A stretch of DNA of 64,000 nucleotides, from contig CM067062.1 in assembly GCA_033980235.1 (NCBI GenBank), positions 10,815,027 to 10,879,026 on the forward strand, written 5' to 3'. Below, piece after piece: positions 54,218-64,000 of this stretch. Origin of the DNA: Diadema setosum (lineage: Eukaryota; Echinodermata; Echinoidea; Diadematoida; Diadematidae). Within the stretch, counting starts at the first letter, position 1. Each line of letters begins with the position of its first letter. A program made the position numbers and the translations under genes. Below the pieces are notes generated by a model. That model was not told where the DNA came from, made no database searches, and was given only the letters and a program-made list of their open reading frames with translations.

Positions 54218-54510
54218 TGATCACTTTCATATTTGCCACAAAAGAAGAGCATTTCAAACTTCAATTAATATATTAGTACACGAGATTCCTTAAGGTCAGC
54301 ACAGTGGGCGCTATATTCTAAAAGAAAGGCATGAGATGTGTGAAATTTGGAATATAATAGGTACGTGTGTAAGTATAGGCCCTACATAACTGGTATCATT
54401 TTCATAATTTTGAATATACAAGCATGAATCTTGGGTTTGCAAATTGGTAGGCCTATTATGATAAACGTGATATTTAAGGCAAAACTTGCGTGAAAACTTG
54501 AACAAATTAT
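54218..54510. mobile_element. Fragment related to the TTAA element at 54687-55635
   Basis: Blocks TTTCATATTTGCCACAAAAG, GGGCGCTATATTCTA, TTGAATATACAAGC and GATAAACGTGATATTTA recur with changes at 54965-55200. No ends are seen, so it is an older truncated copy beside a fuller one. Confidence 0.65.
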
Positions 54511-54682
54511 TTGAATGCATCTGACTTCCGAGTCAACAAGGAACATGGGGTTTGAAAACCCTATTCCCAGCTATGTATGAAGGCCATGATTGAGTTGCAG
54601 TCATACGGGCTCTCAAGATAGGCATATCTCCCTCAAGATAGGCAAATCTCCCTCACTTACTCGGAGTCGAGTCTCTCATTCA

Positions 54683-55639
54683 TTAACCCTATAATGCCCA
54701 GGCTATTTTGACCCCTTCCAGGCCCAAGGGGATTGTCTCCGCCATATACTCGGTAACTTCTTTGTAGTATGACGTATCACGGTCATATTTGGCACATGGA
54801 TAGCGAGGAACTCGATCTACATGACCCAACATTTGAAATTTCTCAAGGTCACCGATTGAGGGCGCTATTTACCAATATATAAAGAAATACATAGGAAATC
54901 TGCTAAAATCATGTTTTTTCTACAAATTTCTTCATCACAGTATGTTTTTATTTTACATCCATAATTTTCATATTTGCCACAAAAGAAAAGCAAGTCAATC
55001 TTCACTACAATGTACAAGTATTATGGTTGAAATCTCTTAACGTCAACATATGGGGCGCTATTCTATAAGGAATGCGACCTATGATGTATTGCTTGGGATA
55101 GGTATATTGGTAAAACATTTCATATTTTCATAATATTGGAATTTTGAGTTTACATATGATAATGGGATAAACATGATATTATAGGCAAAGCTTGTGTGAG
55201 AATGACACAATAAAAGAGTAGTCTTTGGAAAAATGCTGTATTTTTTATTACGTGTATTTTTATATCTATTGTTTGATGCTTATGTCATATAAAAATAAAG
55301 GAATAGTAAGAAGACCATTTCATGATAATTCATGACCATGATTCAAATTTCGGTCTTTCAGCAAATTACAGCCAAGAAAACCCCCATTTCAGCCATTATC
55401 ATATATTGTTAACTGAAATTTGAAAAGAAAAACGTGCAACACTGGCGATCATGGTTGTCAGTTTACTGTTGCCATGGCAACCAATAATATCAGACATAGC
55501 TAAATTACATATCAAAATGTTCGCAATAAGATTTTAGGAAAAGTCACCAAATTTGGTTGAAATCAGGTAAAAGGTGTAGGAGTGGCAAATTAAAATATGG
55601 TAAGGGGCACAATGTGCCCCCTTGGGCTTTTAGGGTTAA
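54683..55639. mobile_element. TTAA-flanked piggyBac-like non-autonomous element, third type
   Basis: TTAA at 54683-54686 and 55636-55639 flank 949 bp with ends CCCTATAATGCCCAGGC and CTTGGGCTTTTAGGG. The ends share the CCCTA-AA start with copies A and B, but the interior is different. AGGCCCAAGGGGA and GGGGCACAATGTGCCCCC hairpins lie inside the ends. No transposase. Confidence 0.75.
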
Positions 55640-55950
55640 CACCGACGAAGCGGGCGGCATGCGCGAGAGAGAGGGGGTTCAACTTTTCAATAAAGGTTAT
55701 TTCTATGTTTGTTTGTTTTTTCTAGATTTGATATACAATTCATGTGATTAACAATTAAAATTAAACACTTCTGTCACATTCGGAATCTTTTAAAATAAGT
55801 TTCTACCTTTCCGTTGATTTTTATACACACTGCCTTTTCGTTGGCCTCCTTGCTTTATAAGTACAACTGGAGAAGCACTCTGAGAGCGCAGACCTCCGCC
55901 AAGCATGCAGCTCAATTCCACCACTGATCTTGTTCTTCCATAGAGATATC

Positions 55951-56394
55951 AAGGCGCGGTCAGACTGGCAAAAGGTCGCGAAGTCTTCCCAATCTTTTGT
56001 CGTGCGGTCACACTGGCAGCCAAACTTCTCGATCTTCGGATCGAGAAGTTTGGGTCATCGGTGCGCGCGCGCAAGAAAAAGAAAGAGCGCGCCGTCCGAT
56101 GGCTAGTTATTGTGACGTAACAATGCACATCTGTATACATGACAATGGCCTCGCGCTTCGGAGACTCTACCTGCAAGCAGGTGGTGGACTGGTCACTGGT
56201 CTCGCGGTCACACTGGCAAAATATCGAGAAGTTTGGAGGGGGTGGGGGAAAAAATCCCTAGTTGATGTGGGAAGTTTCGCGAGAAGTTTCGGGGGAAGTT
56301 TCGCGGGAAGTTTGCGGTCACACTGGCAAAAGTTCGAGATCTTAAAGATCGCGATCTTAAACTTCTCGATTTTTTGCCAGTCTGACCGCGCCTT
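55951..56394. mobile_element. 444-bp inverted-repeat element rich in GCGGTCACACTGGCAAA
   Basis: The left end AAGGCGCGGTCAGACTGGCA and the right end TGCCAGTCTGACCGCGCCTT are perfect inverted repeats. The word GCGGTCACACTGGCA recurs inside near 56004, 56204 and 56313, each followed by GAAGTTT/CGAGAAGTTT tracts. A central palindrome, CTTCTCGATCTTCGGATCGA, is at about 56026. It is non-coding. Confidence 0.8.
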
Positions 56395-56587
56395 CAGTGA
56401 TTTCCACCCACATAGATACGTATTATGTAGTATTGTGTGCTGAAAGTCGCCCGATTTCCTAATACATTGTATAGAAGCCTTCGCTACGTCACAAACCCTC
56501 AGCTGCACGGCGCGCCTCGCCCTAGCACAAACTAGAGCACGCACTTTAGTGCGCGCATGCAAAACTCAAGAACCTCTGCTCAAATAC

Positions 56588-57172
56588 TAGCCGGGTTCAC
56601 ACGTACACCAATTAGCGGGATACAAATCTCGAGATTTGCATCGCGATCGTCATCCCGAGTTTTTTGCACGTGTGGACAGAAAAGACCCGAAAATTAGCGG
56701 GATAAGCATCGCGATGCTAATCCCAAGAAATCTTGCGCTGGTTCATCAATTAGCGGGATAATGGGCCCCTCGCAGGTACGTGTGAACGGTCGGGATTAGA
56801 ATCTCGAGTTTTTACATCCCATCATGCAATGCGCACATCACAACAGCGAGGCCTCTGCGAAGAGGTCCTTCACCTCTTTGGAGCACAACAACAACAGCGC
56901 GCGAACCACACCACTGACGCGTAAAAGACAATGGACAAAGGTAAGTGCGCGCAGGCAGTGATAGAGAAGGGCGCTGTGTGACCCAGTTTGCAGGCTTTGC
57001 TGTTATCTCTTATCGGCAACTAGCGGGATAATTCGGTACGTGTGGACGCTCGCAAAATTAGCGGGATACCGATCGCTATCCCGCTAATTTGGTACGTGTG
57101 GACGCTCGCAAAAAAACTCGGGATGTGCATCGCGATCGTCATCTCGCTATTTTGTACGTGTGAACCCGGCTA
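56588..57172. mobile_element. 585-bp inverted-repeat element with reiterated TTAGCGGGATA
   Basis: The left end TAGCCGGGTTCACACGTAC and the right end GTACGTGTGAACCCGGCTA are perfect complements. Inside, TTAGCGGGATA, CATCGCGATCGTCAT, ACTCGGGAT and ACGTGTGGACGCTCGCAAA recur in both orientations. The centre (56830-56990) is unrelated sequence. The target duplication is not certain. Confidence 0.82.
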
Positions 57173-58103
57173 CTAGTACGCGCAGCCTGAACTCCCAAGT
57201 TCATTGACCCTACTTGCCAAAATATCAAAAATCCTTCATAAATTCCCCAAAAATTCTCGGATCACTATACCAAAAGTTAATCGTTTGTTACTTGTGTCAT
57301 TTTCAACCTTTCCTGCAATTTAAGTTTCACCCCAATCCGTTCACTACTTTTTGAGTTATTTTGCACACGGACAAACGAACTAACTAACGAACAAACCAAC
57401 GGTAACGAAAACATAACCTCCTCCCTTGGCGGAGGTAATTAGTAGATTGTGGACTGACGTACTCCACTAGTTCATTGGGTTATTTACATGTACAACTGTA
57501 CCTGTAGGCCTATCAATCGATCATAATGAAAAATATAAGCCTGCCTATACCAAATTTTCTCGGTCTCTCAGTCGGTTAATTATTATGCATATAATGGCCT
57601 AGATCCGGTTCTGAAATCGACACATTCTGTGCCCAGCAGAATGTCAACAGTAGAGGGAGCTCTTTGGGGGAGAAGAGCTGGAGCAGAGCGGTGAAAAGAG
57701 GGGTCATCAGGGAGGGACGGGCACTTTTCATTATGGCCTACAATGTACTGTACAACAGGTGTATTTACTGTTCTAAAATCAAACCTCGAGCTGAACGTCT
57801 ATATGCATTTATAATAGGCCTTACGAGTTTCGAGTTCGCTCATTCCGTTTGCGTGGGTCTGTATGGTGCCAAATGACCTGTCTTTTACCCTGCCTGAGTT
57901 CGCATTGGCAACAAGGGTCTTTATATCCCGTCACCTTGTCTCCTCTTGTCACTTGGTGTGACGGCGACTCAACGATATCGTAACAATGTACCTGGTACGC
58001 TCTCAGTCACATGGTCACTGAAAGTCAAGCATTGTCGTGAAGACCTCGCCGCTTAGTCTTCTCAATCTTCCTATAATCCCATCTCCAGGACGTCTAAAAA
58101 TCC

Positions 58104-58661
58104 CGCGGTCACACTGGCAAGAAGATCTCAAGTTTACTCGAGGTTTTGCAAGTTTGAACGCAAACTTCCCGCGAAACTTCCAGCTCAAACCAGGGAAATA
58201 TTTCCCAGACCCCCGCCAATATGTGAACGCTATAGCATCTGAAACTTTGGAACAAATCATTTGTTGTCACTATAGGGCCCCATTTTTTCTCTCTTTCTTC
58301 TTTCTTTAAAACACAACATCTGAAAATTTGCGAAGTTGGTCACGTGACAACTTCCACCATCTATTTGTGGGTGGTGCCTCCGAAGCGCGCGGTTACATTG
58401 TGATGCACAGGTGTGCACTGTTACGTCACAATCACCAACTGCTGTCGAATGTCGGACGGGACTATAGAGCTGTATTTTTTAGAGCTCTATGGACGGGACA
58501 GCCTTTCCGTGCTTTCTTCTTTCTTGCGCACCAGAAACCTAAACGTCGGGAACTTTTTAACAACACGAGAAGTTTGGCTGCCAGTGTAGACAGCCGACCA
58601 AAGATCGCGAAGTCTTCGTGATCTCACACTTCGCAATATTTTGCCAGTGTGACCGCGCCTT
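58104..58661. mobile_element. Second GCGGTCACACTGGCA element (left end uncertain)
   Basis: It ends TTTTGCCAGTGTGACCGCGCC followed by TT, the same end type as 55951-56394. The left part begins CGCGGTCACACTGGCAAGAA without the AAGG start, so the true left end may be truncated. It contains GAGAAGTTTGGCTGCCAGTG near the right. Confidence 0.6.
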
Positions 58662-61600
58662 GTGAGACAGCGAAGACGTCGCATAAATTGGTGGTGGGAC
58701 CTGCAATCCAGACTAGGTGTTAGGCAAAGTGCACGCATCACTTATCTCTACGGAAGACCTCGCCAGTCTAATCACTGGGTAAGTGCTCTGCAGCACAAAT
58801 TCGTAGGCATTGGTTTACAGATGCACGAATGTCGTGTTCAGCTTAAATATGACGCGCTCATGATTCTATCCTATACAAGTACATAGTGTCCGTCGGCAAG
58901 CTGCAATCATGTGCACGAATCTTTTGCTATCTGTGCAGGTGATGACCGGGCAGATGGTCGTGTTAGCAAACATGTCTGCTACCGTAATCAACGGGAAGAA
59001 GACCGTCATGACAACCTGCTGCACCTTAGTAGTCTACCAACATCTGCGAGACTACGATTCATTTATGCATTGATGCAATAGTCGTTTAATCAGACAGTTG
59101 GTCGAGCCTCCAACTTCTATAAACCTTTTGATTTCAGCCTATTGCAGTACCGATGCATTGTACTTCAGTTTCTTCCTGAGCACGCTATCGATAGCACCAC
59201 TACTTGCTTAGCCTACCTGTTGGCTAGTTGACCACGTTTGTCAGGTATATTACTGGTCTACTACATATGAACATGTACAAACATGGTTATCAAGAAAGTC
59301 TCGGCATTTTGCAACCAATAGCAATTATTTTTCTGGGCTGGCATGCCTGTGGAAATCATGGCAACATTTCCGATTGGCAGGGCGACAGACGTTGTCATCT
59401 TAGTCTGCAATCAGTAGGGCCTGTAACCAACCTGTCAGTACCGGTAAGCTGTATGTGGTTTGCCTGGTAGCAGGATGGAAGGCTAAAGCTTTAAAGGATC
59501 GAAGATCTGAAGAACTGATTGTGGGCAAAAACTTTGTGCCTGCTACACTGGGAATCGCGCCGAGAAGCCTCTGCTGAGGAACCACCTGAATTGGCCATGG
59601 GGATTCATCGGCTTCTGGCCTTCCTATGACCAAATCTTAGAGGAGGTGAAATATACATGGATGGCACCTACCACAGCCTCTTGCTTTGGGAATCCAATGC
59701 GTCCACTAAGTTAGCCCTCTCTTGACCATGTCTTTTTCCAATCGGGGATGATTCAGGCAGTTGGCCTTCTGTCGCAGTAACTACAGTACATGGCTACTTG
59801 GCCGTGTTTTCAAAGCGGACACATGACCCAAGTCCATGATTGTGAGCCGGGGCAGATATATCGTCATTCTCAACACAAAAATTGCGTGATCACTCTTGAT
59901 TCATATTATAACTGACTTTATTTTCTATTTTGAACAACTCTGGGTAATGAAAGAACATAGTATTTTTTATATCGAATAAAGTCCACACAAGATACCAGTA
60001 CAAGTATACATATGTCAATACACTGTACCAATTTACCTGCAGATTTTCTACGGACACTAGAGGCGCAGTACAACTGCACATCCTGTGGAGGAAAATAACC
60101 ATTCTTCTGACACTAGTTTTTCCTCATATAAAATATTTGAGAGTGGGCTTTTCTGTGGTTGATTTAATAAGACATGAAAATTAAAAACAAAACAAATATC
60201 AGCCACTACAACAATTCAATGTCACACAAATTACTTCACGATGCTTTCTGCAAAGAAAAAAAATCTAAATTTCTTTAAAAACAACAACAACAACAAAAAC
60301 TGCGTGGTGGGAAATACATGTACATGTACAAATAACTTCAGCCAGAGTATAGTTCTTGAAATCTTGTCATACAGTACAGAGAATACGGCTGCATTCCTTG
60401 CTTGGGCCTATCCAATATGAAAGAAGGAAATCAATGATGACATGTTCTCAAATTAAAGAATAGATAAGACATTGTAACACCATACAAGAAGACCAAACTG
60501 TAAAGTCAAATACAGCATGTACATGAAACGGGAGGAATGATTGTTCTTGTCATCCGTAATGACATCTACATTGAAGATTTTCACTGTGTGTTGTGTTAGG
60601 TAACTTTTTCCACCTCTACTTTCACCTTGCTATGCTATACAATCTGGCACACATTGCCAGTACAAAATGCAGATGTTATCTTCTATGTACCGTAATTACC
60701 TTGGATATCTTAATCAATCGTCTTCAAAGCAAGCACCACTTGGAAGCTGAACATGCTTTCTTTCGTTTTAAAGGGGACTACATTTTCTTTCAGCATAGAC
60801 CCACATGATGCAAGAAGTTTTTGATCTGTCCCTCAAGGACCTACCAGAGGAGTATAAGCTCACAAACCTTTCTTGGGGATGTGAGGGATGGAGCTGATCA
60901 AGTTGTTTCACTAGGATGCACGAACAAAAGAGGTTGAAAGCAAACACATATTCTTTTTTCTTATGTGCCAAGGTACAAGTATCCAAAAATTCATGTCCAT
61001 TGTCGGCACTTCCAGCATCTCCATGCGATATTATTATTTACAGATTTGAAACCTTAAATGCTTCAAGTATTCATATAACTGTTCAGTATTTACACGAACA
61101 ATGAGTGCATAAGTTCACTTCTAAAGTATGAAATATGCACTTGAACAGGTACTGCAGTTTGAAGTTTGTTTCAAAATACAAACTGTATATCACCTGCACA
61201 AACACTCCAGCACAAACTTTCATATATTTTTGGATACATACACCGTGTACATGACTATTTACAGGCACATTTCAAATGTATACATTATTGCAACATTTAA
61301 ATTTCTGAGTACACGTGTACGTGTTACATGCATAAACTCGTCTGACTTTATAAGTCAAACATCCATAGGTTATGATTACGTATTTTCATTACTTTAATAT
61401 CACTCGGCACTTTGGTCTCTTTCTGGTTTGTTTCTTTTCCTCTCCTTAGTTCTTCACGGTGCCAAACAGTTGTCAGAAATTGCATGGTTTTTGTAAGATT
61501 TCCAAATTCTCCACTGAATAAAACTTCAGTATCATGCATGCACATCACCCCATTATGGATGATGTCATTCCTCAATGTGAAATCCTACAGTTACACATGC

Positions 61601-61688
61601 AAACATGTGGTCAATCTTTTGTGAGACAAATCCACTGGGACCAATCAAACTTGGTTGATTTCTGCCATCTTGCACTAATCCCCTAAAT
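58662..61688. other. Intergenic, no gene recognised
   Basis: AT-rich sequence with many ACATGTAC words. Open frames at 59228-59633 and 60593-61397 show no domain. A short AACAACAACAACAACAAA tract is at 60281-60298. Confidence 0.4.
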
Positions 61689-61908
61689 TGACAAATGCCA
61701 ATACACATGGTTGAGATTTTGGATCAAGAGTTTTATCACACCTTTGATTTGGCAATAATGGCATAAGACCAATGAAAGATCAGCTACTAGTGTCTACTTG
61801 ACAAATGCTAACAAACTTGGTTGAGATTTTGGATCGCAAGTTTCGATCATACCTTTGATTTGGCAATAATGGCATTAGACCAATGAAAGATCAGTTACTG
61901 GTATCTAC
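61689..61908. repeat. 110-bp tandem duplication, diverged
   Basis: Units start at 61689 and 61799, each opening TGACAAATGC and sharing TTGAGATTTTGGATC, CCTTTGATTTGGCAATAATG and GACCAATGAAAGATCAG. A handful of substitutions separate them. Confidence 0.9.
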
Positions 61909-61924
61909 ACTTAATTTTACTGTA

Positions 61925-62116
61925 CAGGGAAACCTCATTATACCAAGGAGCTAAAAACCATGACATCTACCTTGTTATATTAGGTTTCTCATTACAGTCT
62001 CACATATCAGGGTGCAAAAAGGGAAGAAATATAAAGAGTTTAAACTCACTGAAAGAAATCACCTTGTTATAAAAAGGTTTCACCATATCCGACCTCTTTA
62101 TAACAAGGTTCCATTG
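61925..62116. mobile_element. 192-bp pogo-like MITE
   Basis: TA flanks both sides. The ends CAGGGAAACCTCATTATACC and TTTATAACAAGGTTCCATTG are inverted and diverged. CCTTGTTATA words repeat inside. Confidence 0.7.
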
Positions 62117-62640
62117 TACCATGCTGGTTTACTCAACTGGAAGTGACCTCTTCAAAATTCATTTTCAAACATCATCCCTCCCAAAATCATAGAAGGCCAG
62201 ATTTTGTTTTTCATTAAATCAGTACATGTACATTGTATCATAAATCATCCTCTGAAACTGACTGAATCCAGAATCCTTCATGTGTAGTCAACCAAGCAAA
62301 AGATCATGTTATCTCTGGTGCATTCTCGCACAAGTCACATCCCTAGAATATTCCAGTTTACAATCAAATCATTGGGAATATCCCTATAGGTTGACTTAAA
62401 TACGCAAGGTCAAGTGTATTTTGATGTGCATAATACTGCACACTGTTGCAGGAATTGTGATAAGATTTATTTACATCCTACCAATGACTCTATAGTAAAT
62501 ATATGTACATGTAGAAATAAACAGAACACACATTTGCACCAAAACATATGACTTATGTGAATAAAGTTCACATTTAGGCTCTTTGTAACACTCACCTACA
62601 ATAACTGAAGAATGACACATTTAATTACATCCCTTAAATA

Positions 62641-62733
62641 TTAACCCATTGGGGACGAGTCTTGAGTATACTCGGGCAGGGGTCTCTGGGAAACGTGTAT
62701 TGTAGCAAAATCAGCCCGTCCTCAACAGGTTAA
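62641..62733. mobile_element. 93-bp TTAA-ended mini-repeat, best copy
   Basis: It starts TTAACCCATTGGGGACGAG and ends CCCGTCCTCAACAGGTTAA, so the ends are inverted and include TTAA. The core has ATACTCGGGCAGGGGTCTCT and AGCAAAATCA. Related copies are at 17297 and 50190. Confidence 0.7.
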
Positions 62734-64000
62734 ACATCAAAGAAGCATTGAAATCTTACAGAAAAGTAAAGTACAGTGAACTACGTAAGACATTACACTT
62801 TAAATTAACTATACAGCTGCTTGACATGTCTTCAACAAGAAACAAACTTGCCATACTGCATGATCACACAGATCTTTAATACAATATGTATGCATTTCAT
62901 AATTAAGATGGAAGCTTGCTGAGCTACATCATACAACTACATGACATTTTGACATTGTCTACAGCATCAATCTTCCAAATTCAGACTTCCAAAACACATA
63001 AGGTGAAAAGGTGTGAAATATGAGATGAACAGTTGGCATGCAGTCACTGGAGGTGAACACATCTCTGGCAATATTGGTGTCTTGAAAGCAAGTGACAAAG
63101 AAAAAAAAAGAAAAAAAAGTTTGAACTGTGGCATGCTTCATCATGGCAAACAAACTGGTCAGCTGAAAGATGTAATCTCACAGGTAAGGTACATGTGTAT
63201 AAGACATTAGAACCAAAACAAAACAAAACAAAAAAAGCTAGAATGAACACTGGGAATCTTAACATCACTTTCAATCTCTTAATATGCAAAATACACCTAA
63301 GTTTGTCAACCATGTGAGACAGCATGACCCATACCGCAAACCTATTCTGTTGGTAACAAATAAAAACATATATGCTCTACTGACTTAAAACTCAACTCAT
63401 ATTTATGCACAGGAAAAACAAAAACAAAAAAACTCCTGTTCAAAGTTACAAAAAATTGAAACCATGGCATCAGAAATTGCAATCAATGCATTCTATGGTG
63501 TGATCACACTTGACAACACAACACAAGACTCGTCAACACATAACCTTCATTTCTAAAACAAAGATTTCATTATGTACAGATAACTTCTGAAAGGATATGT
63601 ACAATAGCTCTGATGATAATTTACAGGTCACTGAGGGTAGTTTCTGCATCAAATTGGTGCTGAAATCTGCATGAAGAGAAGAGCAGAGGCACATAGGTCA
63701 AAATGCCATAGCAATCTTAAAACGACAACCACTACCTGCACATAGCTGCACATCCATTTTTGAGAACCACATCATAAAATATGACAGATTGAATTATAAT
63801 TTACAACTGTATGCATGTATTGATAAGTTTATGGGAAGCTAAGACAAATAAATAACAAAAGAAATTTTGACCTGAAGCTTACATTTACATTGATTGAATG
63901 AAACGGCTGTCATAGATAATTGTAAAGTGCTTTGAGACATGCTGTATTAAGCGCTATATGAATATTTCATACAATTGTATTATTATTATTTAGAGAAGCC
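62734..64000. other. Right edge of window: intergenic, SINE-like tail at the end
   Basis: No gene is recognised. A poly-A-rich AAAAC tract is at 63209-63237. The last 100 bases hold GTAAAGTGCTTTGAGACATG and TAAGCGCTATATGAATAT ending in an ATT repeat, a SINE-like tail cut by the window edge. Confidence 0.45.

Noticed and set aside
56027..56050. Rho-independent terminator-like palindrome
   Set aside because: This is eukaryotic DNA and the palindrome is part of an inverted-repeat mobile element.

Overview
The window is eukaryotic, AT-rich, intron-rich DNA that looks like a marine deuterostome invertebrate. An echinoderm is my best guess, from the overall repeat style and the abundance of short inverted-repeat elements. 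The species cannot be read from the sequence. One protein-coding gene dominates. It is a complete MORC2 orthologue (GHKL ATPase of the microrchidia family) on the minus strand, from the start codon at 41169-41167 to the stop codon at 2209-2207. I assembled it by hand from 26 coding exons whose splice phases all agree. They sum to 3264 bases, or 1087 codons plus stop. Every intron is GT-AG except the 11-kb intron 3, which needs a GC donor.

Layout. 1-2206: 3' flank and probable 3' UTR, holding a perfect 141-bp tandem duplication next to the stop. 2207-28101: exons 26 to 4, with repeats in most larger introns. 28102-39157: intron 3, a transposon-dense stretch holding a nested insertion three levels deep, a TTAA-flanked element, a pogo-like element, a tandem array with TGACCT pairs and a 1.5-kb inverted-repeat element. 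39158-41169: exons 3 to 1. 41170-64000: no gene I can name. There is one weak possible plus-strand exon (42934-42996) and many non-autonomous transposon copies: foldbacks, TTAA-flanked elements, TA-flanked pogo-like elements, two GCGGTCACACTGGC-rich elements and an internally repetitive 585-bp element.

Protein. The predicted product has, in order, the GHKL ATP-binding site (N38, D67-G71, G97-S105), the transducer-like region with an inserted coiled coil (about 283-370), a CW zinc finger (C507, C510, C533, C544) whose first aromatic-cage position is Met504, a proline/lysine repeat tail (588-678), a basic segment, a chromo-like domain (about 780-839), a lysine/glutamate-rich insertion (840-973) and the C-terminal coiled coil. 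In vertebrates MORC2 works with the HUSH complex to silence transposons and compact chromatin, so it is notable that its own introns here are full of apparently recent transposon insertions. No rRNA, tRNA, CRISPR array or bacterial feature was seen.
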